Assembly (NCBI GenBank): GCA_000231825.2
Contig: JH720360.1
Location: forward strand, 426,579-490,578
DNA from: Tetrahymena elliotti 4EA
Taxonomy: Eukaryota; Ciliophora; Oligohymenophorea; Hymenostomatida; Tetrahymenidae
Length of the DNA stretch: 64,000 nt
Direction of reading: 5' to 3'
Shown: positions 25,290-35,965 of the stretch, piece by piece
Layout: each line of letters opens with the position of its first letter
Position numbering within the stretch: position 1 is the first letter of the stretch
Notes under the pieces: model-generated
The model's database searches: none
The model's input: only the letters and a program-made list of their open reading frames with translations
Told to the model about the DNA's origin: nothing
Made by a program: the position numbers and the translations under genes

Positions 25290-26295
25290 TAGTAAATTAA
25301 TTGTGTGATTTTATTTTTCAAGCAATAAAATGAAATTTTAATAAGAAGATTGCTTACTATTTCTTCTATTAAAGTTAAGAAACTAATTATTTTTGAAAAA
25401 CTTGAATGTTTAAAAAATAAGTATTAAACCCTAAATATATTATTAACTCAATTTTAAAAATATTTTAAACTCATTAATAATATTAAATATTTGGCTTAAA
25501 TTGCCAATAAAATTTCAATTCATATTCTTATAGGAAGCTATTTTTTTATCAATTAATTTTAGAATTTTTATTTCTATTTAAAAATTTAAAAACACTTAAA
25601 TCATTGAATTTTTTAGAGACTATTTTATCTTTATTTAAACTATGAATGTTAAAAATTATTTTTTAGTTAGATTTAAATAGTTCTTCGACTCTATTTTTTC
25701 TATTTTAAACACTTTTATTCTCATTTTTTCTAAATGAAAATTTCTATATTTAGTTTTACAATTCAAGCTCTCTCTCTTGCTAATCAGATATTTGATAAAT
25801 ATCATTACTAATAATTTGTTTTTTTTAAATATAAAAGTTTTAATTTTTGGATTACCTCTAAAAATCAAATTTGCTTATATATCTTAATATTAATTACATT
25901 ATATTTTATATTCCAAATAATAATAATAATAATTAATTAATTTATTTTATTAACAATAATATTATTAACTTTTAAATAATTTTTTCAGCATATTTCATAA
26001 TATCTAAGAAACTGAATAATTAGAATTATTTAATCAATAAATTCTTAAATAAAATAATCTTTTAAATTAAATTATATAGTTTTTAAAATAATGATTTCTT
26101 TCCTTCTAGCACTGGTATGAAAGGTAATTTGAATTCAAAATATCAGATTATCATTATTGTAATTTAAAGATATTTTAAAGAAGAATTTGAAATTTCTATT
26201 GGTAATAATTTATTTAAGTTAAAGATGTTGAAATAAGAGTTTATAAATATAAGATTAGATAATTTCACAACAAATCTTTCTTGAAATTTATTTCA
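25290..26295. other. Intergenic, AT-rich
   Basis: Upstream flank of the RWWYVLPDWPP gene. It contains long A/T runs and a short (TAA)n tract near 25,920. The minus-strand frame at 25656-25868 is Lys/Ile-rich low-complexity and not supported as a gene. Confidence 0.5.
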
Positions 26296-26526
26296 TCACT
26301 TTTTCATAATTTTTTTTAAAACAATATTCAAAATTAATTGTTAAAGAGACTTGAATAAAAAACTCTCAACAATTTCCTTTACATTTGATTAAATTGATAA
26401 TGATTGTTCTATTGTCTCAAGTTAGCTTTATTTCCTTTTGCCTCCTCCAAGTCCCATAGCAATATTATTAGCTATAGTCAATCCCAATCCAGCTCCTTTT
26501 GTTGACATTGGCTTTTATTTCATCAT
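26296..26526 (-). pseudogene. Histidine-kinase-like ATPase remnant (G-box fragment)
   Basis: A 76-codon minus-strand frame (ATG 26526, TGA 26298-26296) begins MMKQKPMSTKGAGLGLTIAN and continues NIAMGLGGGKRK. The KGxGLGLTIxxxIxxxLGG pattern is the G1/G2 part of the ATP lid of sensor histidine kinases (HATPase_c). Only about 30 residues of that domain are present. The N, F and upstream H boxes are absent, and the downstream part (KQSQLETIEQSLS...) does not look like a receiver or ATPase. It therefore looks like a relic exon or captured fragment of a histidine kinase gene. 27 bases at 26413-26439 (coding KRKQSQLET) are identical to 9146-9172 in the Q/N-rich gene, in the same frame. Confidence 0.45.
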
Positions 26527-26832
26527 AAAATTGAAATTTATTTTATTATTAAATGAAAATTTTTATTCAAATTATATTTTAAACCTAATTAAATTGCACT
26601 TAAATACAATTTTAATCAATTAAGTTTTTCTTTATTTTTTATTATTTTGATATGAATGAATATTAAAAAAATCAAAGAAAATAGATTTTTAATTGTAATT
26701 AAAGTAATAAAGAGAATGACAGCTATTTATATAATATACAAATTTACACATTAAGTGATTAGACTATATATATTATATAAGTTATTGCTTGCTTGCTTAC
26801 AACTAACTAACTATATTAGTTAATAATATAAA

Positions 26833-28419
26833 TCAAAAGTTGGTTTCTAATTGTAAACCGAAAGGAATGGGAGGGAATTTGCTGAAGTCGACGATGTTCT
26901 TTTCTTGTAAAGCTAATTGGAGACCAGCAGTAAGAGTGAATTATCTGTTAAGAGCATACTTAGAAGCCAAAGTTAAATCTAACTTGTTGTTGATCTTACC
27001 CTTGACAGTCAAGTCGTTGTTAACCTTACGTTGAGCACCAACGGTGAATGAAGGCTTGAAGCTGTGACCCTTGTTTTAGACTTCGAGGGCGAGCTTGGTG
27101 TTAGAGTCATGGAAGTAAGTAACGGTACCAGTAAGAGTGCCGACCTATATTTAGTAAAATATATATTGATATAAGTTAATTGATTTTTATAAAATTAAAA
27201 TTTAATAATTATCAACCAACCAGTCAATTTAAAGTTGAGAAGCAGATAAAAGTGACGTGGTTTTTTTTTTGGAATAAAAAATAATTAAATAATTTGAATT
27301 TAAATGTTTAGTTTTTTGCTTCTAATAGTAAAAATGATGCATGTCTATTCATAAGTTTTTCTTGCTATGAGATTTAAAAAAGTGATATTTTTTAATGAAT
27401 AATAAACAGCTAAGCAAACTAACTAATTGTATCAATTTTATAAAAAACATTTTTGTTTGTGGAATTATGGGATATCAATAACCTTTAAAATCCTACTTAT
27501 GAGTTATAATTGTATTGTTAATAATCTATTAGAAATTGTTTGATTAAGAAGCTCAGTTATGGTTATGTAATAATAATCAATCAATATTAATAATTATTGC
27601 TTGCTTAAAAATTATTAAAGATTATTTATCATATTATATGTGTTTATTATTGATTGGTATCTCTTCTAATATCTTACTTAAAGTCTTAGTAATACTTAAA
27701 ATTTTAAAATAAACTTGATTGATGGATATCTTTCTGCTTATTTGATTGATAATATCTTAAATGCTATGTAAAATAGCTCTTTTAATCTTATGAAAATTTA
27801 CCTTTAAGTCCTTAGCTTCCTTGCTGTCAGATTCGTGCTTAAGATTAGCTTCATACTTATCATTAGCATAACCAACGAGAGCGTCGTATCTCTTTAAAGC
27901 CAAAGCTTAGAGATTAAGGGAGAAAACACCACCATAGTAGAGAGATCCCTTCTTGATGTAGTTTCTGTGAGTAAGGACGGGAGCATCACCAGGAACTAAT
28001 TCTAATCTGGTGTTAGATTCGCAAGTGCTACCAAAATAGTTAGTACCTAATCTGAAATTGAACTTAGATAAGGTGGTGTCGGTCTTGACGTTGGAGAAGA
28101 AGTTCCATGATTTGCCGGAAATGGTGTAGTTACCCAAATCGAAGTGGAGCTTGACATCACCAGATCTTCTCTAAGCGAATTAGAAGGTGTACTTATCAAG
28201 GAAAGGGAATTAGAATTTACCTTCATCGCTAATCTTGTAGGTAACCTTTCCGTCCTTTTGAGCAGCGGCAACCTTAGCCTTATAGTCAACCTTACCACCG
28301 TTGGTAGTGCTGGCCTTGAACTTGTAGGTTTCGAAGGTTCCATGGACGTAGTCGTCAGAAAGAACGTTGTTGCTAGAACCGAGAGTGGTGAGGGGTTAAA
28401 GCTTTAAAGATTGAGCCAT
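26833..28419 (-). CDS. VDAC: Mitochondrial outer-membrane porin, VDAC type (309 aa, 2 exons)
   Basis: Voltage-dependent anion channel: a beta-barrel passing metabolites across the mitochondrial outer membrane. Exons: 28419-27802 (206 codons) and 27144-26833 (104 codons, TGA 26835-26833). The sequence shows the alternating polar/hydrophobic strands of an eukaryotic porin from end to end: VHGTFETYKFKASTTNGGKV, VKLHFDLGNYTISGK, TTLSKFNFRLGTNYFGST, YGGVFSLNLQALALKRYDAL, GTLTGTVTYFHDSNTKLALE, SFKPSFTVGAQRKVNNDLTV, LDLTLASKYALNRQFTLTAG and a final strand PPIPFGLQLETNF ending in an aromatic residue, as barrel proteins usually do. The length (309 aa) is slightly above the usual 280-300. Codons are C/G-ending biased, consistent with high expression. 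The single intron is 657 bp, very long for this window. Confidence 0.9.
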
Positions 28420-29853
28420 TTTTGATTATATTGATTTTGTAATCTGCTTTTCTTAAAAATAAATAATATTTATTCAAATTAAATATTTATTATTACAAAG
28501 ATTGATATTTTTATTTTTAATCACTTTTCTAATAAGAAACGATCTTCTCTATGTATTTCTTTCTTCTTTCTTCTTTTTTTATTTTTCTTTTTCTTTCTTT
28601 TTCTTTTAAGATCCTAACACATGCAATCAACCAAATAAATTAAAAATTACTGTAAATATGCCTCATAATGCTTATATCTAGATATCCATGCATATTATAT
28701 TTTATTTAATTTATTGATTGATTGGATCTTCTGCTTTGATTTTATATTAGTTATCTAAAAGCATTCATACACTTATGATCGACTTTTATCAAAATTTAGT
28801 ATTCAATATTTCGTAGTAATTATGAATACACTGTTTTCCTCTTCAATCAATACAATATCTTCCCTCTCTACAATATCTTTCATTCATTATTTCTAAAAAT
28901 TTCTAAATTAAAAATTAGAAATTTTTTTCTTTTTGTTTACATATCAAATTTCATTCTGTTAAATTTTTAAATTATTTCTATTTATGTACTTCTTAAATTA
29001 AAAATTTACAAAATACTTCTTGACATACCATGGAATTTCTTTGAAATTAGTCTGAACTGTATATGGTAGTGATTTATTTATTTAATTTTTTAAAAACACA
29101 AAGAAATACTAAGCAAATAAAATATCTATTAAAAGAAAATTCATTTAAATTATAATTAAAATGCTTATTTATTTTATTTGAAATTCAATAAATAGAACGC
29201 ATAATTGATAAAGATGAATGGCGGTAAATAATTCGAATTTAACAAAATAATCTGTCTAAACGATATACTGATAATCATGCTCTCAAATTACATATCTTTT
29301 AATTGAAATATATATAATTGAGCTTTTAGTTTATTTGTTATTTATGATTGATTGTTCTGATTTAGTTAATCAACAAATAAAAGATATATCATTCCATCAA
29401 AAATTACAAAATTTATAATCCACTAATTTTCCCATATAAACCGATTTCTAACACAATTTTTAAATATTTAATAAAATCTATTTCTTAGAACTTTCTATTT
29501 GAAAAATTAAGCATTTAAAATGATAGCAGGGATAAAAAGGATTGTAGTCTGTATTTTATTTTTAACCTTTTCAGATATACTTTAAGATATAGAGTAAATT
29601 AATACTACTGCAAGAAAGCTTTATTTTTTCAATAATCCTCCTAGGAATAATCAATCAACAATCCTTTCCAAGAAATATTAACTTACTTCATTTGTGTAAA
29701 AAACAAACAAATAAAAGCATTATAAAATATAAGCTAGAAATAATAATTAAAAGACCATCATAGTTTATCCATAAGAAAATGATACACCTGCTACAACAAA
29801 CCATCTTTAAAAATAAGTTACTTTTTAAATCTAACAACCTACTAAATTAGTAA
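28420..29853. other. Divergent intergenic region with polypyrimidine tract
   Basis: This gap lies between the starts of the porin (minus) and the METTL15-type gene (plus). A nearly pure C/T tract covers about 28,543-28,607, 125-190 bp upstream of the porin ATG (purine-rich on the porin sense strand), and may be a promoter element. A 148-codon plus-strand frame at 29520-29966 (starting MIAGIKRIVVCILFLTF) may hold an alternative first exon of the methyltransferase gene. Confidence 0.5.
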
Positions 29854-31946
29854 ATGTAATATTCTCTCTTCAATTTCATAAAACAAGAGGGTCTAGAAGG
29901 CAAGCTGTCTTCATTATCTAAAAAAATTTAGCAAGAAAAGAAAGGATAAAAGCTATCCAAAGTTGAGCAGATGATTTAGTAGTAATAAAGTTAAAAAAAA
30001 TAAAATTCTCCTTTGAATAAAAATGAAGAAGTCATTGAACATAATGAAGATATTTTGTTTGATACAAGTTCAAACAAAGTTCACTATCCAGTATTAATAG
30101 ATAAAATAACATAAGTTATACAAGAAGAGTTTTATCCTCATTCTTCCAGCCATTGTAATTCAAATTTTAATATGTTAAACCATCTTTTATTATTTAATAA
30201 TCTCATATTCCAAAAAATTAATTATTTTCTTTTTTAAAAGCTGAAAAATGTCTTCTTGATTGTACTCTCGGTTCAGCTGGACATGCAAAACATTTCTTAT
30301 AGAAATTCCCATATTTATACATGTAAAAAATAATAAAAATAAACTTTGGTGCATTCAATATTTAGGATGATGTCACTTTTTGAAATTATTGGATTGGTTA
30401 CACAAGAATTTAAACGTTTAAACAAAAATAAATATTAATATCTTCAAAAGTCTACTTACATTGCTTTTAAATGTTTTTAATAACAACAAAGCTAATAAAA
30501 ATAAATAGAAATATTTTATTTAAATAATTTTCTAATGCTATGTTTAAGCTTTTCAAAGATTAGAATCAAATTTTATTCTTGATATTAAAGACTGAAATAA
30601 AAATTTAAACAAAAATTATTTTTATTCATTACCTCTCTGTATAATATACTTGCTTTTTATATAAAAATAGACTAGGACTTGACCTTGATCCTAGAATGCT
30701 ACAATTCATAAATGATAATGTGAAGAGCTAACTTCGTGCTAGTGATTAAAATCGCTTTTAAATAAGAAACGAAAACTTTACTAATATTGACAAAATAAAT
30801 CTCTACAAAATTTTTGAAGAAGAATTTCCTTCCTATAAAAATTTTCATGCGATATTTGCTGATCTTGGATACAACACGTAAAATAAATTGATATAATCTT
30901 ATTCGAAGAAATTAAATATTCTTTTTTTCTTTTAGAATTGAGATGATTTACTCAAACATAATGATTAATTTATTAGATTATTCTTTTAAGAGTAATCAAT
31001 TATTTTTTACCCTTAACTTTGAAAATTTGTGATCAAATTAAACACTCTCCCCCCACCAGATAATCCCATCCCTCAAAATAGAATTTTTAAATTGTTCACC
31101 AATAAATATCTTTTTTTTAACCATCAATTAAAAGAAATTAACTAATTTAGATTTTCTGATTGATTGAATTATATTTTCTAAGATCTCTTCAAATAGAATT
31201 TTTTACCTAAATTTTTTATATTTTTTAAAAATTATTTATACAGCCTTCATCTAGAGAATTCAGAATGGGGTTTCTCATATTTGAGAAATGGAAAGCTTGA
31301 TATGAGATATAACTAATCATCTCAGTCTAACTCAGCTGCAGATATAGTAAATAATCAAAAAAGTGAATAGAATTAATTTCAAGTTAACTCTTTCTTTTTT
31401 ATAAAAAAATAAAGTTGAATAAAGCTAGTTATTTAGAACTTTTTGAAATTATCCGTTAATATGGAGAAGATCCTAATGCAGATGTAATTAGCTAAATGAT
31501 CATAAAATAGAGATAAATAAAGCCATTTGAAACAACTAAAGATGTTGTTGATCTGATACTAGAAGATTAAAGTGGATATTCTTTCAAAGGCGGATAATAT
31601 AAAGTGATTACTAAGCTTTTTTAAGCTCTTAGAATTGCAACAAATTCAGAATTAAATAATTTGCAATCCTTCATGGATAAAATTTATGATAAATTGCTAA
31701 AAGATGGACTTGGTATCATAATTACTTTTCATTCTTTAGAAGAAAACATAGTAGAATAAAAACTGAGAGAATTAGTAAAATCAATAAAGATACAGTACTT
31801 AACATTTATATTATTTTAAATTAAAGAAAAGGCAAAAAAACATAGAAATCCTGTAAATGGGAGAGAAGCCTGATATAGATGAACTTTAAAAAAATAGTAA
31901 ATCAAGGTCTGCAAAATTGTATACTTTCAAGAAGCTTAAAAAATGA
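29854..31946 (+). CDS. METTL15: METTL15/RsmH-type 16S (mitochondrial) rRNA N4-cytosine methyltransferase (about 390 aa, 6 exons)
   Basis: The family methylates N4 of a cytosine in the decoding site of bacterial-type small-subunit rRNA; in eukaryotes it works in mitochondria. Exons inferred: 29854-30154, 30241-30322, 30671-30877, 31244-31346, 31415-31774, 31827-31946; the phases close to 391 codons. Motifs: HYPVLIDKI, SAM loop CLLDCTLGSAGHAKHFL, LGLDLDPRML, FADLGYN, WGFSYLRNGKLDMRYNQSSQ, NSAADIL, KLFQALRIATNSELNNLQ, FHSLEENIVEQKL and C-terminal NSKSRSAKLY, all in RsmH order. The final intron (31775-31826) is supported because only splicing puts SRSAKL in frame; without it the frame stops at TGA 31871. 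The N-terminus is uncertain: an exon from ATG 29520 to 29762, spliced over 55 bp to 29818, would add a hydrophobic leader that could be a mitochondrial presequence. Confidence 0.9.
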
Positions 31947-33177
31947 AAGTGAACAATCAAATTTTACATTTGATAAAAGTAATATTCACAACCATAAATT
32001 AATTAAGAACAATTTAAAATTTTTTATGGTCTTAGTTAATTTAAATTTATCTTTAAATCTATAAATCAATATTAAATATTGACTGAATAATAAATCTTTC
32101 TTATCATATTAGTCTATTATTTGATAGTTTATCTTTTATTTATAAAAACTGTTTGTATTAAGTTATTACAAGTACTCATAATCTCAATAATTTGAAAATC
32201 TCCAAGTAAATTAAAAAATAATTATCATTCATCATAAATTAAAATTATTTAAGAATGAAATTAAATTACAATTTTCATAGTCAAATCTAAAATAATTTTT
32301 CTTTTTGAATTTATCCTTAAATGTCCTATTAATAAACAGTTTCTAATTAAAAATAATTTTTCTTGTTATTTTATTCTTCTATTTAATAATAGTTTATTTA
32401 ATTTAGTAAAATAATTCTAAATATTGTTTTAAGAAAATAGCCAGAGTTCATAAATTTTAATAATAATATTTCTAATTCATTTCTCATTATCAATCATTTT
32501 GATTTATATCATTTTTTTTGCTAAACTAGTATGCTTTTTAAGATTTAATACTTATTTTAATAACCCAAAATTCAGATCTTTATCAAATATTTTTTAAAAG
32601 CTAAGCTTTGATAAAAAGTTTTTAATGATTGTATGTTTTAAACTTCATTATTCTCCTCAAAATAAATTTTTTTAACATAGTGTTTTATTTAATTTCTGAT
32701 AATCAAATATTTTGATAGAATCATCTTCTTTATCAGTATAAGAATCTTCTTTTTCAAAATAATACAATTTTTGATCAAAATAGGATTAATAATAATATTA
32801 AGGACTGATTCTTTTTAACGTTGATGATAAATAAAAATTACTTATGCTGAATATTTGATAAATAATATTGTAAATATCAGAATGGTAAAAAAGAAGATTG
32901 TAAAAACATTAAAAAAAATTTAGCAGCTAAATTTATCTATATAATGAAATTATAAATATTTGGTTACTTTCATTCAAATAAACTAATTTAAGTTTTAGTG
33001 ATTATTTTGTTTACTAAAATTGAAAAATTTTCTTATTAGATATGTTATTAATAGTATTAAAATAAAAAAAATGTGAATTGATTTTTTAGATATTTTTACA
33101 CTTAATTAAATTAAAAATATAGCATATAATTTGAATAAAGTAAGAGTAAATAAATAATAATATACTGAAATTAAAAA
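31947..33177. other. Intergenic, AT-rich
   Basis: About 1.2 kb between two plus-strand genes. It holds the 3' flank of the METTL15-type gene and the promoter of the transporter. I see no coding frame with non-random composition, no repeat and no RNA gene. The plus-strand frame at 31879-32064 is an out-of-frame shadow of the last METTL15 exon plus its 3' flank. Confidence 0.55.
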
Positions 33178-35079
33178 ATGGAAGTAACTAAAGGATTTAT
33201 TGTCATGCTGCTAGTAAGTATGATTATCTCTGGAGCATGTAACACCATAGGTAATCAAAAATAAAAGTTATTTTAAATAAACTTTCAAGAAATTCTTACT
33301 TAAAAAACTCCTACTTTTTAAGAAACTCTTTAAATGATAATTACTAATTGTTTAATAACGGATTGAATAACTATTCCTACTTTGAATTCTATTTAAATAA
33401 AAATAATAGTTTACAAGTTATAAAATTCATTTGAAGTTGCCCCAGGCAAGAAATTCAATCACCCATTCATGTAGTCTGTTACTATGTTTTTTGGTGAATT
33501 CATTTGCATCTTCATGTTTTTATACATGAAAAAGTTTAAAAAAGAGTAAATCGAAGAAGAAAAGAGATAAGCTTAATTGAAAGGTTTGAACACTAAAATG
33601 AACTACTTTTTATTAGCCATACCAGCTTTTGCAGATTTCTTAACATCTATTTTACATTATATTGCTTTAAATTATATGGCTCCTTCTCTTTATTAAATGT
33701 TAAGAGGTGGTGTTATTATAGTTACAGCTCTATTTTCAGTTGTTTTCCTCAAGAGAAAGATATATTTCCATAACTATATTGGATGTGGCCTAGTTATTAT
33801 TGGAATAACTCTAGTTGGTTCTGTCAATTACATTTTCCCTAAATCCTCTAACAGTGATGATGTAAATACAACAATTCTTTAATAAATAAAATTCATCTTT
33901 CAAATCATTTTATGACCAAAATTAATTTAAAGAATTTTTGATATTTATTATTCCAAAATTAGTAGAAAATTGCTTAATATAGGATAAATATCAAGTAATA
34001 TTAACGAAGAATACAAATTTATAATAAATATTAACCAATTGATATGAATTTTTTGTTCAATGAATATTTAACATATCTATCTAAATAAATAGAAAAAAAT
34101 TAACAAATTATTTTATAAGCAAATGCAAAAATATCTATTGAAAGATAGATAAAAAAATAATTTAAATAATAAAATTTTTCAATTTTTTGATAAACATTTT
34201 AAATAATAAGGTTGATCCTACTATGGCTTTAATATCTATTATCCTTATTCTAGTTTCGTTATTCACAAATGGTATTCTGTTTGTTTCTGAAGAAAAGCTA
34301 TTTTCAAAATATTACCTTCATCCTATGTAAGTGGTTGGAACTGAAGGTTTTTGGGGTCTTTGCTTTTATGCTATATTGCTTCCAATATTGGCTTTAGTCC
34401 CATGCTCATAAGTAAATTAGGAAAATTAATTTTGATATTTCTTAAAAACTAATTGATAATGTAAAAAGGATGCCTTAAAAGATTTATGTATGGAGTATGA
34501 TGGAAATTATCATCTTGAAAACCCTGGCCAATATTTCTAACAATTTGCAGATTTTCGTAATTCATTTAATTTTAATAAATATAAATCTTACTAATAAATT
34601 ATTTTATAAAATAGCTTTATTAGGATTTTATATAGTTTTAGGTGTTTTTACAATAGCATGCTTTAACGTTTGTGGTGTAAACATCACAAAGCATATTTCT
34701 TCTTTAGCCAGATCTGTAGTAGATGTAACTAGAACAGTTATTGTCTGGATTGTTGCCATCATTATCACTGTAACAGCTGGAAAAGATAATAAAAACTATT
34801 AATGGGAAAATGTTAATGCATGGCCTATTGTTGTTGAGGGTATTGGTTTTATAATATTAGTAACAGGAAATTTAATTTATAACAAATTAATTGTTCTTCC
34901 ATTTGGCAAAACGAGAAGTAACTAATTTTTTAAATAATTTTAATAAACTTCTTGTTTAAATAAATCTATCAAAATTAAAAGCTTATCTTGAAGAGAGACT
35001 AACAAAAGAAGAAGCTAAAAATAAATCATCTGCTTTGATAAATGAAGAGTCAAATAGAACTAGTCAAGTTTTTGAATGA
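33178..35079 (+). CDS. SLC35F6-like drug/metabolite transporter (404 aa, 6 exons)
   Basis: Member of the SLC35F/DMT fold: about ten membrane helices. The substrate is not certain; human SLC35F6 is lysosomal/mitochondrial. Exons inferred: 33178-33250, 33410-33861, 34211-34411, 34469-34556, 34615-34917, 34982-35079; the phases close to 405 codons. Helices and motifs in order: KGFIVMLLVSMIISGACNTI, KFNHPFMQSVTMFFGEFICI, MNYFLLAIPAFADFLTSILH, APSLYQMLRGGVIIVTALFS, FLKRKIYFHNYIGCGLVIIG, LISIILILVSLFTNGILFVS-EE, VVGTEGFWGLCFYAILLPIL, VFTIACFNVCGVNITKHIS, ARSVVDVTRTVIVWIVAIII and EGIGFIILVTGNLIYNKL. The QMLRGG and (S/A)xx(T/S)RxVxDxxRTVxxW blocks match SLC35F6. The hydrophilic tail (EERLTKEEAKNKSSA) is cytosolic. 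A degenerate copy of the 3' end lies just downstream. Confidence 0.88.
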
Positions 35080-35411
35080 TCATAAAAATAATTCAAAATT
35101 TAGAGATACTTTGCAAATTTTAAATATTTATTTCTAAAATCAAAAATATAAAATAAAAACTTTATGATAAAAAATAACAGAATTAATAAAATTCAAGAAA
35201 CTATTTGTAAATTAAAATTTATTTTAATAGTAAATTAATATACCTTAAAAGTAATCAATTTGATAAATACCTTGAATCTCTTCCATTTAAGTATTTTATA
35301 CAAAATTTCAAACAAAAAAATTGGCTGTCAATATAAAAGGATCTTAATTAATAAGAATGCACATTAAGTAAGTATTAGTGAATGAGTTTTTTGTAAATGA
35401 ATATTTTTTCA

Positions 35412-35600
35412 CAGCTAGAAAAGATAATAAAAACTATTAATATTAGTTACAGGAAATTTAATTTAACAAATTTATTATTCATCCATTTTGTGAAGAAGCA
35501 AAATAATTTTAATAAATTTCTCTGCTTAAAATTTATCTTGAAGAGATATGAACAAAAGTAGAAAGTATAAATAAATCAGAAATTTTTGCAAACTAAGAAT
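35412..35600 (+). pseudogene. Degenerate tandem copy of the SLC35F6-like gene's 3' end
   Basis: The sequence ACAGCTAGAAAAGATAATAA at 35412 repeats ACAGCTGGAAAAGATAATAA of the gene's exon 5 (about 34773). It continues with TTAGTTACAGGAAATTTAAT, ATTTTAATAAA and ATCTTGAAGAGA-type segments in the same order as exon 5, intron and exon 6. The part between AAAACTATTAAT and the GTTACAGGAAATTT block (about 60 bp) is missing, the C-terminal frame is broken, and the intron has decayed. It is a truncated duplicate without coding function. Confidence 0.75.
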
Positions 35601-35965
35601 CAAGCATAATCTGATTGAAAATAAAAAGAACCAAAATTATCAGATATTTAAAAAATTTGATGGTTTATTAAAAATATAAAAATTATTATCAGATTAACAA
35701 TATTTAAATAAGTTATTTTGATTTTATTTTTAAAATAAAAACCTAGAAATGAGTACCATTTTATCAATTAAAAGTAAAGTTTTAAAATTATTTTGATAAT
35801 TAGAATTTAATAAAAAAAATAAATATTCTATGAAAATAAATAAAGAAAGATGTGTTTTTTATTTTAATTTCAAAGAGACAAAAATTTATTAAATAATAAA
35901 TGAAAATGACAAAAACACATAACACATTAAAAACAATAATAAAGTTTAGTATATTATTATAATTT

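Noticed and set aside
26840..28407. Plus-strand open frames inside the porin gene
   Set aside because: They are antisense shadows of a clear minus-strand beta-barrel gene with highly expressed codon use.
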